Assembly (NCBI RefSeq): GCF_024355225.1
Contig: NZ_VCNH01000008.1
Coordinates: forward strand, 2,728,001-2,792,000
Length of the DNA: 64,000 nt
Direction of reading: 5' to 3'
Source: Roseovarius sp. M141
GTDB lineage: Bacteria; Pseudomonadota; Alphaproteobacteria; Rhodobacterales; Rhodobacteraceae
The notes below the pieces were generated by a model. That model saw only the letters and a program-made list of their open reading frames with translations. It did not search any database and was not told the origin of the DNA. Shown one piece after another: positions 53,971 through 62,331 of the stretch (position 1 is the first letter of the stretch; the number at the start of each line of letters is the position of its first letter). The position numbers and the translations under genes are program-made.

Positions 53971-56900
53971 GCGCGTTCTCCGACCCGGCGTTCGTCGCCG
54001 GTATTGAGGTACTTGGAGGTGACTTCGATCAAAGCCGCAAGAATAATTTCGCGACGCTGATGATCCGCCTCGCTCAGGGTTCGATCGAGAGTAGCAGCAA
54101 GGGCCTCGACATCATCCCAGTCGACATCGGCCACTTGAAACTCGCTGAATAGTGAGTGCGCCGTGTTCTCTTTTCCGACCACAACAGCCATTGCATGGCG
54201 TCCATCCTTGCGGCCTTTCACACGAGCCATAGTTTCGGTCTTCAAAAAGACTGTTGCAAGCTCGGTAAGGCCAACGGCTGCGCGTTCGCGATCACCGTCG
54301 TTCCAATCTCTGGGAAGCTTGTTAACGGCCACACCTGCGAGGCCTTCCATATCTTCACGCGTTCCGTGAAATTGTGTCAGGCGCCCGACGAAGGCTTCTA
54401 AACGCAGGTCGCCGCCGATGTGGCGAATATTGTCTGCACGGTCGCGCAAACTCTTGAATGCGTCATCGCTTTGGCTTCGCACATCCAACTCTTTGAGCAT
54501 CAGGTCCTTCAAGTCATCGAGCACTTTTGGATAGGCCGCGCGCATTTCTGCCAGTGCGTCCCTCAGAAGCAACGCAGTTGCATTTGCATCAAAGTTCCCA
54601 TCGGCTAGCGGCTCGGTCAGCCGTGGGAGATCATCAAACAGAAGTTTGTTCGGGTCACTCGCCCGTTTTAGAATTTCACGAACCTTAAGTGTTTGCGGGG
54701 AAAGAGATTGAGTTCTGGACGTCCACGGGACAAGCGCGTCAAATTCGCCGATAATCGAGCGTGCAACGAGTAATGGTCCAGCAGCCCCCTTGATCTTCAG
54801 GAGACTGCCGAGCGTCTTCAATGTATCTCCGACAAACCCCTCCATCTCAACACGGCGCAGTCCAATATCTTTGCTGTTTCGCGCAAGAAATTCGACACAA
54901 AGTTCGTTAAAACTCGCTTGGAATATGCCTTCACCGTAGACCGCTACGCGATCTCGACGGGATAAAATGTAAGCCGACAGGAATACTGGTCCAAGGCCAG
55001 CTTTTAATCCAATTGGGGCTTTGCCCCAAGCATGAATGATCTCGTCAGCCCCGACCACGCCTTGTTCCGCAAGTAGCAATTTGTCCGCTGCGTGCCACAG
55101 TGGGTAAAGCGTGTCATCTTTCTTTGGCGCAGTGTATTCGCCATCCACATGAATTCCGGTTTCTTGCAAAAGAGAGATGAATAGCCCGCGTTCGGCGGGA
55201 TAGTTCTTACCGTCAAACCCGAGATCAACGTCGGATCCACGCATTGCCATGCGTTTCATGAGTTTGGTTCTCGCGCTAACAGCATTTGAGGACGGTTCAG
55301 AGCAGTTCAGCAGCTCGTTGCGAAGCAGTGGCCCCTCGCTGAAAATTGCATCAGCCAAGGCGGACAGCTGCTCGTTTAGGAGGCGCTTGGTAAGCCTTTG
55401 TGCTTTGTGCTCCGTAACAAACCACTGACATTCGTCGATTAGGCCATTCAGAATATCTTCGAGTTTCTGACGGACTTCCGCGATACGCGCGTCAATTTCC
55501 CGCCGTGCGATTGGATCACCACGCAGTTCCGGAAAATTCTTTTCCAATGTGCTGAGGCCTGCGAGCTCTCGTGCAAGATCGAGAAGTTTGGCCGCGTCAG
55601 CATGGTAGCCGATGATCAACGGAAAAGAAGTTTGAGATCGTGCAGCACGCTCACATGCGACCATAGTTTCGCTTTGGCTCTCGCCGTGCATCGGCAAGGC
55701 AAACACAATGCGGCCAATGATATCCTGGGCATATTTTGGCGGCTTGAAAGTTTCTAGTTCAGATGCGGGCTCGATAGACATCTCAAACCAGCGCATAGCA
55801 CCGGTTTCTTCATGATGGCGCTTTGCCAACATCGGCTGAAGGTCCGCTAATACGCGAACCATATTGAGATCGATATCGGTTGGCTCTGAGAGAATTTCTC
55901 CCAATCGGGTTTCAACATCAAAATCGGAACCAGCGTAAAGGACGTAGATTCCGGCATGCTTCCTAAATATGATTTCTGATTGTTGTTCGAGGCGTGCGAG
56001 CGCAGCCTCTACATCAGTGCGGTTGGTCTCATTGAGCGAAAGGGCAATCGTGTCGAGATCTGTTGCAAGCCCTGAGCGATCCTTGAGAAGCTCAAAGATC
56101 GCAATCGATTTCAATACTTTTTGCTCAAGATCGCTTGCGCCTCGTGCGACGCACCGTTCAAGTACGTCATGCGCCAAGGCCCAACGACGCCCATCCGGTG
56201 AGGAAAGGATAGCCGCTTCAAAATTGGCTTGAAGATAGTTCCACAAGAGATGGGGAGGGTAATATCCATCGACGGCCTCTTTCGTGAGCGCGTCTTGCAG
56301 CCCATATGGTTCGGCAGAACTCAAGAAAGAGAACACGCTTCGTTGGTTCTGTCCAAAACGTCGACGCGAAAGCGGTCCTACGAGACATGCAGTAAGCGGA
56401 TGCAGCGGGGCCGTTCGGGCAAGTTTACCCGCCATTCGTTTCGCTTCGGTTTTTTTGCGGGCCGGGCGCAATTGCTCAACGCAATCTTCTGCCAAGGGGA
56501 TGGCTTTGCGGACAGCGCGCTCGTGACCGAGCGCCTCACCAATAAGCTCGACGGTTTCTTCAAGCGACACCGAAATCGAAATATCAACAAAGCGGCCCTG
56601 AATTTTTGCCCAGGAGTCCCTAACCTTGCGGCCCAAGCGTTCCGCGTACTCTTCAAATGCTTGATGCAGGATTCCAAGAAATATAAACTTTCCTTGGCTC
56701 CGCGCAGCAAGTTCTGCAATGTCCTGCAGGAGATGAAGATCGCCTTCTCCATCTGCGGCGGCCTCTAACCCGCGGCCGAGTTCATCCATGATGAGAAGGA
56801 GGCCCCGGTCTTCTGTTCTTCGTTCGATTTCTTTGAGGATTTCTGATCCACTTGATGAGGATGGGAGATCGAGCAACTCTGCGAGCTGTGCCGCCAATGA

Positions 56901-57257
56901 GCGACGCTCAGTGACCAAGGGCAAAACATCCCATCGAGATGGAAAGTAGGGCAAGGCTGACTTCAAAGCAGTAATAACCTGTTCGCCAAACAGCGCCGCT
57001 GCCTGCTCTCGGACATTCTTGGGCGCGCCGAAGAGACATGCGAGCGCTACGGCCAGACTAGATTTGCCTCCGCCGTAGGGGCCGGTCCATGTAAACGCAC
57101 CTTGCTCTGTATCCGAAACATGCGCGGCCATGAAGGTTACGGCCGCTTGGAAGGATGCCGGACAATGGAAGCCGTCAATTGCAGTCGCCGACGCATAGTC
57201 AGTGTCGAGACGAACTGACCGACGAAATCTTGGTGTTATCGCAACGGAATCGTTCAT
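53967..57257 (-). CDS. sspC: SspC: large P-loop ATPase of DNA phosphorothioation
   Basis: A 1096-residue protein. Walker A GPYGGGKSS is at 59-67 and Walker B LLLIMDELGRGLE starts at 153. The N-terminus FHCPASFQAAV..., TWTGPYGGGKSSLAVALACLFG is characteristic of the ATPase found between the DUF4007 gene and the PAPS-reductase-like gene in Ssp loci. The rest is mostly helical. ATP hydrolysis probably drives DNA remodelling during sulfur insertion. It overlaps both neighbours by four bases. Confidence 0.82.
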   Translation of the reverse strand: MNDSVAITPRFRRSVRLDTDYASATAIDGFHCPASFQAAVTFMAAHVSDTEQGAFTWTGPYGGGKSSLAVALACLFGAPKNVREQAAALFGEQVITALKSALPYFPSRWDVLPLVTERRSLAAQLAELLDLPSSSSGSEILKEIERRTEDRGLLLIMDELGRGLEAAADGEGDLHLLQDIAELAARSQGKFIFLGILHQAFEEYAERLGRKVRDSWAKIQGRFVDISISVSLEETVELIGEALGHERAVRKAIPLAEDCVEQLRPARKKTEAKRMAGKLARTAPLHPLTACLVGPLSRRRFGQNQRSVFSFLSSAEPYGLQDALTKEAVDGYYPPHLLWNYLQANFEAAILSSPDGRRWALAHDVLERCVARGASDLEQKVLKSIAIFELLKDRSGLATDLDTIALSLNETNRTDVEAALARLEQQSEIIFRKHAGIYVLYAGSDFDVETRLGEILSEPTDIDLNMVRVLADLQPMLAKRHHEETGAMRWFEMSIEPASELETFKPPKYAQDIIGRIVFALPMHGESQSETMVACERAARSQTSFPLIIGYHADAAKLLDLARELAGLSTLEKNFPELRGDPIARREIDARIAEVRQKLEDILNGLIDECQWFVTEHKAQRLTKRLLNEQLSALADAIFSEGPLLRNELLNCSEPSSNAVSARTKLMKRMAMRGSDVDLGFDGKNYPAERGLFISLLQETGIHVDGEYTAPKKDDTLYPLWHAADKLLLAEQGVVGADEIIHAWGKAPIGLKAGLGPVFLSAYILSRRDRVAVYGEGIFQASFNELCVEFLARNSKDIGLRRVEMEGFVGDTLKTLGSLLKIKGAAGPLLVARSIIGEFDALVPWTSRTQSLSPQTLKVREILKRASDPNKLLFDDLPRLTEPLADGNFDANATALLLRDALAEMRAAYPKVLDDLKDLMLKELDVRSQSDDAFKSLRDRADNIRHIGGDLRLEAFVGRLTQFHGTREDMEGLAGVAVNKLPRDWNDGDRERAAVGLTELATVFLKTETMARVKGRKDGRHAMAVVVGKENTAHSLFSEFQVADVDWDDVEALAATLDRTLSEADHQRREIILAALIEVTSKYLNTGDERRVGERA

Positions 57258-58192
57258 GCTGCCACCTTCGAGCGACCATTCGCCAGGGCTTCGCGAAGTA
57301 GACGCCGCTCCGTTTTCAACGGGCGAGGTTTGCGTCGAATGATTTGCCTAAGCCCCGCCGTCTCTGACCACGTTAATGTTCCGTCTGAAATGTCATCAAG
57401 CTGCTCAAGGCGACCTACAATGTCATCTTCGTCCAGCAAGAACACCCTACCCGGAGAGCCGCGTCCATAGGCGGCGTTTTCGAACGACATGGTAGTTTGT
57501 TCGGGCGCGAAACTCTCCCAGAACTCATTGATACAATAAAGGAATACAGAATTTGGAAGGTTCGTTTTCCGCCCGCGAGAAAGTCGCGATCGATATTTAT
57601 CCATCGGCCGAATGAGGCCTAGTTCCGCAAGAATGGATTCGCCTGCTTCGCTTGAGCCGCGACCGCCAATATATGTACGTAGAAGGCATTGCAGGTCCCG
57701 ATCAACCGTGGTCGAGGCTACGCGGCTCCATCCTTGTTCCTGTGCGAGCTTAAGCAGCTGCGATACGATGTCCTGTCGAACAAAACTACCGCCCCTGAAC
57801 TCATTAAACAGCCAATACGCAGAGGTAAGGTGGGGCCGGGATGCTAAATGCCAATGAAGGAGCCAAAGCGAGGCATCTTCTTCGAGGTAAGGGTCCGTAC
57901 CGTTCATTTCGAACAGCATGGCCCCAAGCCATGTTGTCAAAAGGCCGTCGCTAGACTCCTCGAGTATTCCGGCGGCTGTCGCCCAATACCGAATTGCGCC
58001 AACCATGTTCCTGCCCACACCAAAGCGCGCGATTGAGTCCGGATCCCTAAAGACATGAACTGCCTGCTTGGCCGAGGCCGCGTCATTCACCGCGTGATAG
58101 GCTTTCTGCAGCCACCCATAGCGCAAAGGAAACGTCTCATGTCCCGAGAAGCTCGGACGATAGCCGTCAGATATTAAACCGTGAGCGCTCAT
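57254..58192 (-). CDS. sspB: SspB: DUF4007-family DNA nickase of DNA phosphorothioation
   Basis: A 312-residue protein opening SFSGHETFPLRYGWLQKAYHAV, the hallmark of DUF4007. In Ssp systems this protein nicks one strand to allow sulfur incorporation. FGVGRNMVGAIRYWATAAGI and DIDRDLQCLLRTY-like regions also match. ATG at 58192 follows AGGAGGTCAA at the right distance and is preferred over 58213. First gene of the minus-strand operon; divergent from sspA. Confidence 0.85.
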   Translation of the reverse strand: MSAHGLISDGYRPSFSGHETFPLRYGWLQKAYHAVNDAASAKQAVHVFRDPDSIARFGVGRNMVGAIRYWATAAGILEESSDGLLTTWLGAMLFEMNGTDPYLEEDASLWLLHWHLASRPHLTSAYWLFNEFRGGSFVRQDIVSQLLKLAQEQGWSRVASTTVDRDLQCLLRTYIGGRGSSEAGESILAELGLIRPMDKYRSRLSRGRKTNLPNSVFLYCINEFWESFAPEQTTMSFENAAYGRGSPGRVFLLDEDDIVGRLEQLDDISDGTLTWSETAGLRQIIRRKPRPLKTERRLLREALANGRSKVAA

Positions 58193-58212
58193 TTGACCTC
58201 CTGGGGATAGCA

Positions 58213-58260
58213 TCCAGTATATAAATCATCCATACTACGTACTGGAGACTTCGTCCAGTA
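58213..58260. promoter_or_regulatory. operator-like repeats between divergent sspA and sspB
   Basis: TCCAGTA occurs at 58213-58219 and 58254-58260, and inverted (TACTGGA) at 58240-58246, within the 79-base divergent region. A regulator binding these would control both sspA and sspBCD. Confidence 0.6.
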
Positions 58261-58271
58261 TTGAGGGTGAC

Positions 58272-59417
58272 ATGCAGGTTGGTGAAACCATATACCTCGA
58301 CTATCAGGCCTCGACGCCTACCGATCAGCGGGTTTTGAAAGTGATGACCGAAGCGTCAACGACGCTTTTTGCTAATCCGCATGCGGCAGATCACGCGCTC
58401 GGATGGCGCGCAGCTGCGGCCATCAATATTGCGGCTAACCAAGTTGGAAATCTCTTTGGCCTTCAAGGGGATGACGTGATTTTTACGTCGGGAGCGAGTG
58501 AAGCAAATGCGATGGTCTTCCGCACAGCACAGGCCATCGCTGAGAAGTCGGGAAGAACTGAAATCCTAATCGGAGCAGGGGATCATGGCTCGATTTTCAA
58601 AGAGGCAGAATCCTGTGGTTTGGTCGTGCGCTTTATCGCTCTTGACGACAGCGGAGCTCCGGATGCAGTGGATCTGAAAAATCTGTTAAGCGATGCAACG
58701 GCTCTCGTATCTATTGTGGGCGTGAACAATGAGAATGGTGCAATTGCTGATTTGGCGACGATTTCAGACTTATGCAGATCGTTTGGTGTCCTGTTTCATG
58801 TTGACCTGTCACAAGCCCCGCTCGCAATGGATATTGATCTACTTGGTTTCGACATCGCCCTGGCCACCATATCGGCTCATAAACTTTATGGTCCCAAAGG
58901 AGTGGGTGCTTTGCTCACCGGTCCAGGTGCCGCAGAAATGATGACACCAATTATTGTCGGTGCAGGGCAGCAAGGCGGACGGCGTGGAGGTACTATGCCA
59001 ACAGAATTAATTGTTGGCTTCGGGGAAGCTTGTCGACTCGTTGAAGAGGTCGGGAAAACTGAACGCAAAAGCTTAGCAGCTATTAGAGACCATTTCGTGA
59101 AAAAGCTTCACGAAAAACAAATTGGGAAACTAGTTGGGTGTTTAGAAAACCGGCACCCAGGCAATGCTCTAATCCGTTTTGCAGGCCACGATGCCTCAGA
59201 TCTTTTGGCGCGTTTGCAGCCAAAAATCGCAGCCTCTACTCAGTCTGCATGTTCGTCGGGCTCCATTGAGCCCTCTCATGTATTGCAAGCGATGGGCTTC
59301 GACAAGAAAGCTTCGTTAGAATGTATCCGTTTTAGCTTTGGGAGGTATTCCACGATGGCGCAAGTAGAGGCAGCGGTCGCTCTTCTGATGGATGCGCTCG
59401 AACAGTCTACCCCTTAG
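58272..59417 (+). CDS. sspA: SspA/DndA-type cysteine desulfurase
   Basis: A 381-residue PLP enzyme that removes sulfur from L-cysteine and passes it on as a persulfide. It has His105 stacked on PLP (GAGDHGS), Asp178 (FHVDLSQ), the Schiff-base Lys204 (ISAHKLYGPKG) and the catalytic Cys327 in STQSACSSGS. The short mobile loop is of the class II type used by DndA/IscS-like desulfurases. It diverges from sspB with repeats between them. GAGGGTG lies before the ATG. It supplies sulfur to SspD for DNA phosphorothioation. Confidence 0.88.
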   Translation: MQVGETIYLDYQASTPTDQRVLKVMTEASTTLFANPHAADHALGWRAAAAINIAANQVGNLFGLQGDDVIFTSGASEANAMVFRTAQAIAEKSGRTEILIGAGDHGSIFKEAESCGLVVRFIALDDSGAPDAVDLKNLLSDATALVSIVGVNNENGAIADLATISDLCRSFGVLFHVDLSQAPLAMDIDLLGFDIALATISAHKLYGPKGVGALLTGPGAAEMMTPIIVGAGQQGGRRGGTMPTELIVGFGEACRLVEEVGKTERKSLAAIRDHFVKKLHEKQIGKLVGCLENRHPGNALIRFAGHDASDLLARLQPKIAASTQSACSSGSIEPSHVLQAMGFDKKASLECIRFSFGRYSTMAQVEAAVALLMDALEQSTP

Positions 59418-59605
59418 AGCAAGCAAGCTGCAATTGGGAGGGAATTCTCTATAAATCAATCACTTGAGATGACACTTTAGTGTTGTTGGGCAAAGCGAAC
59501 TTTATTCAGGACGCATACCCTATCGCTGCACGAGCGCAAGCTACTTTCCAGCATCCAACCCCATTGCGAAAATGTTTAACGGGCCATCGACAGGGTGGAC
59601 TTAGT

Positions 59606-60010
59606 TTATTTGGGCCGATCGCCTGGAAACTCATTAGGGAACTGCTTCCCTTGCTGCATTCGCTTCCCGAGGGTTTCAACGAATCCTTCAAACCGCTCGC
59701 GCCCTTTGGCTTGAGCAGACGCTTGTTCCTCCGCCGGTATGGGCGGCGTGATAGTGAGCCAAAACCGGACGAACAACGCCAACGTCTCGGTTGTGATCCG
59801 CTGGTCTCGTTCGAGCCGCGCAATCTGCCGCGAAAGGCGGTCCAGTCTTCTGCCTAAAGCAGCTTCCTGCATATCTGCGTGATCGGGAGAGAGAAAAGAC
59901 TCGACGGCCGCTTCGACGACCGCAGACCGGGTTAGTCGTTTCCGGTCGGCCAAGTCGTTGATGCGTCCGATTAGTTCGGCTGGCAGAGACAGGTTGAGAC
60001 GGTTGCGCAT
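59606..60010 (-). CDS. ribbon-helix-helix (CopG-like) regulator linked to traG
   Basis: A 134-residue protein. The N-terminus NLSLPAELIGRINDLADRKRLTRSAVVEAAVESFL is a ribbon-helix-helix DNA-binding domain; the rest contains a short coiled coil (RRLDRLSRQIARLERDQ) and a hydrophobic turn. This gene usually sits between traG and trbB in alphaproteobacterial conjugative elements; here it follows traG by 10 bases, but trb genes are missing downstream. GAGGGC precedes the ATG. The next 188 bases to sspA hold nothing recognisable. Confidence 0.75.
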   Translation of the reverse strand: MRNRLNLSLPAELIGRINDLADRKRLTRSAVVEAAVESFLSPDHADMQEAALGRRLDRLSRQIARLERDQRITTETLALFVRFWLTITPPIPAEEQASAQAKGRERFEGFVETLGKRMQQGKQFPNEFPGDRPK

Positions 60011-60020
60011 AGGTCAGCCC

Positions 60021-62234
60021 TCAAAGATCGATGCCATCATTACGGTCAAGTGAAGCTTGTTGGGCCACCTGTCCCATCTGTCGGCGCAGTGCCTGTCGTT
60101 GTCGGGCTGTCTCTTCGGGTTCTTCGTCCATCATCATTTCAAACTCACGTGCTGGCTCCATTGGAGGCTCTGGCACGATCTCAACATGATCGGGCAGTTC
60201 AGGCTCTCGGCGCAGCCCTGCGTTGGCTTCGTCGCCGTGGGCCTTAATGTTGGCGGTTGGCTTTAGATCTGTAGCACTTGGTTTCACCATAGAAGACCAC
60301 GGATCATTCTTAGGCGTTGCTCCAGTGTTCTCCGGCTCCGGTGGCCGCAGCACGCGCTCTGAAAACCGTTGATCCTTGAAATATCGTGCCTTTTTCGCCC
60401 GGATCGGCGGCGAACCGGCCACCATGACGATCTCGTCGTCGGGCGGTAGCTGCATGATCTCACCTGGGGTCAAAAGCTGGCGGGCGGTCTCGGAGCGGGA
60501 CACCATCAAATGGCCGAGCCAAGGTGCCAGTCGGTGCCCGGCATAATTCCGCATTGCTTTCATCTCGGTCGCCGTGCCGAGGGCGTCTGAAACCCGCTTG
60601 GCAGTGCGTTCGTCATTGGTCGCAAAGCTCACCCGGACATGGCAGTTGTCGAGGATCGCATTGTTCTGGCCATAGGCCTTCTCGATCTGGTTCAGAGATT
60701 GAGCAATCAGGAAACTCTTAATTCCGTAGCCCGCCATGAAGGCCAGTGCGCTTTCGAAGAAGTCTAGCCGCCCAAGAGCTGGGAACTCATCGAGCATCAT
60801 GAGGACACGGTGACGGCGCTTGGTGTCATGCAAATCCTCCGTCAATCGGCGGCCGATCTGGTTTAACACAAGTCGGATCAGCGGCTTAGTGCGTGAGATG
60901 TCAGAAGGTGGCACCACGAGGTAAAGCGTAGAGGGTTGCTCGCCGCCAATCAGGTCGGCAATCCGCCAGTCGCAGCCGCGGGTCACATGGGCGACGACTG
61001 GATCTCGATAGAGCCCGAGAAAGGACATGGCCGTCGAAAGCACGCCTGAGCGTTCATTGTCGGACTTGTTCAATAATTCTCGTGCAGTCGAGGCGATGAC
61101 AGGATGTGGCCCGGCATTGCCTAGATGGTGGGTCGCCATCATCGCCTCTAGCGTCTCCTCGATCGGGCGGAGCGGATCTGAGAGGAAGGCAGCCACACCG
61201 GCCAGCGTCTTATCCTTCTCAGCGTAGAGGACATGCAGGATCGCACCCACCAGCAGTGAATGCGATGTCTTTTCCCAGTGGTTGCGTTTCTCAAGCGATC
61301 CTTCGGGATCGACCAGGACGTCCGCCACGTTCTGGACGTCGCGCACCTCCCATTCGCCGCGACGAACTTCGAGCAGCGGATTGTAAGCGGCGGAGGTCAT
61401 GCTGGTCGGGTCGAAACGAAGCACCCGGCCATGTTTCGCGCGAAAGCCTGCTGTCAGATCCCAGTTCTCGCCCTTGATGTCGTGGACGATGGCGGAGCCC
61501 GGCCAGGTCAGAAGCGTCGGGATCACCAGACCGACGCCTTTGCCGGACCGGGTCGGCGCAAAGCAAAGGACATGTTCCGGGCCGTCATGGCGAAGATAGG
61601 TCTGGTCCAACTTGCCTAGAACAACGCCATCTGAGCCAAGCAGCCCAGCGGCCGCGACCTCCGACCGTTCCGCCCAGCGGGCTGAGCCATAGGTAGCCGG
61701 AAGCCGGAGCGCGGGCTCGCCGTTCTCGCACCGATAGTAGCACGTTGGATGGAACCGCAAGTTCGGCACCGGATCGAACAGAGTGATCCTGCGGCTACGC
61801 AGATAGGTCTCGGCTGGAGTGCCGCAGATCAGACGGCCCATCGCGAACAACCGTCGTGCAGCTTCGGTTGATCCGGAGGGCACCGGTGCCTGTGATCGGG
61901 CCGCAAGCGGCAAGGAGGCCTCCGCCTGTGGCAGGCTCAAAAACCGCCGCGCTTCGTCGGCAACATCCTTGAAGTCGTGCAAGCCGCAGCTTTCGCGGAT
62001 CATGTCCAGCAGATCCCCGTGCAGGCCGGATTGCGCATCGGTCCACTTGCCTGCAGCTCCTTTGCCATTCGCAGGTCCGGAAAGAAGGACATACATGGAC
62101 CGCCCTGGAGCATTCTGAACATCACCGACAATCCAGTAGTGCCCCTGCCTCCTGCCGTTTGAAAGGTAGTGGCGGCACACGGCCTCGGCGTTCTCGGCAA
62201 GGCGACGGGACAGTTCTGCGGCGGGGCTGTGCAT
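60021..62234 (-). CDS. in-frame fusion: truncated Toprim/DUF7146-type N-terminus joined to TraG coupling protein lacking its membrane segment
   Basis: A 737-residue open frame. Residues 1 to about 180 read HYWIVGDVQNAPGRSMYVLL..., DLLDMIRESCGL, AETYLRSRRITLFDPVPNLRFHPTCYYRCENGEPALRLPA, the N-terminus of the DUF7146/Toprim proteins common on alphaproteobacterial mobile elements. At about residue 181 (near 61694) the sequence switches to TYGSARWAERSEVAAAGLLG, an internal TraG segment, then Walker A APTRSGKGVG (about 226-235), Walker B VLMMLDE (about 477-483) and the normal TraG end. About 100 N-terminal TraG residues, including its membrane helices, are gone. Coupling function is therefore doubtful. 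AAGGAGGTCCAT precedes the ATG at 62234. Confidence 0.8.
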   Translation of the reverse strand: MHSPAAELSRRLAENAEAVCRHYLSNGRRQGHYWIVGDVQNAPGRSMYVLLSGPANGKGAAGKWTDAQSGLHGDLLDMIRESCGLHDFKDVADEARRFLSLPQAEASLPLAARSQAPVPSGSTEAARRLFAMGRLICGTPAETYLRSRRITLFDPVPNLRFHPTCYYRCENGEPALRLPATYGSARWAERSEVAAAGLLGSDGVVLGKLDQTYLRHDGPEHVLCFAPTRSGKGVGLVIPTLLTWPGSAIVHDIKGENWDLTAGFRAKHGRVLRFDPTSMTSAAYNPLLEVRRGEWEVRDVQNVADVLVDPEGSLEKRNHWEKTSHSLLVGAILHVLYAEKDKTLAGVAAFLSDPLRPIEETLEAMMATHHLGNAGPHPVIASTARELLNKSDNERSGVLSTAMSFLGLYRDPVVAHVTRGCDWRIADLIGGEQPSTLYLVVPPSDISRTKPLIRLVLNQIGRRLTEDLHDTKRRHRVLMMLDEFPALGRLDFFESALAFMAGYGIKSFLIAQSLNQIEKAYGQNNAILDNCHVRVSFATNDERTAKRVSDALGTATEMKAMRNYAGHRLAPWLGHLMVSRSETARQLLTPGEIMQLPPDDEIVMVAGSPPIRAKKARYFKDQRFSERVLRPPEPENTGATPKNDPWSSMVKPSATDLKPTANIKAHGDEANAGLRREPELPDHVEIVPEPPMEPAREFEMMMDEEPEETARQRQALRRQMGQVAQQASLDRNDGIDL

Positions 62235-62254
62235 ATGGACCTCCTTCAGCAATA

Positions 62255-62290
62255 GACAAAAGTAGGGGCCCGCCATTGCTGGCGGACCCC
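62255..62290 (-). terminator. terminator after the ParB-like gene
   Basis: On the minus strand GGGGTCCGCCA pairs with TGGCGGGCCCC (11 bp including one T-G pair, loop GCAA), followed by TACTTTTG. It lies about 40 bases beyond the stop codon at 62332 and just before the ribosome-binding site of the fusion gene. Confidence 0.7.
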
Positions 62291-62331
62291 TGTGGCCGGG
62301 CCTCTTGGAGGGGCCTCGACCTCCTCGAAGG

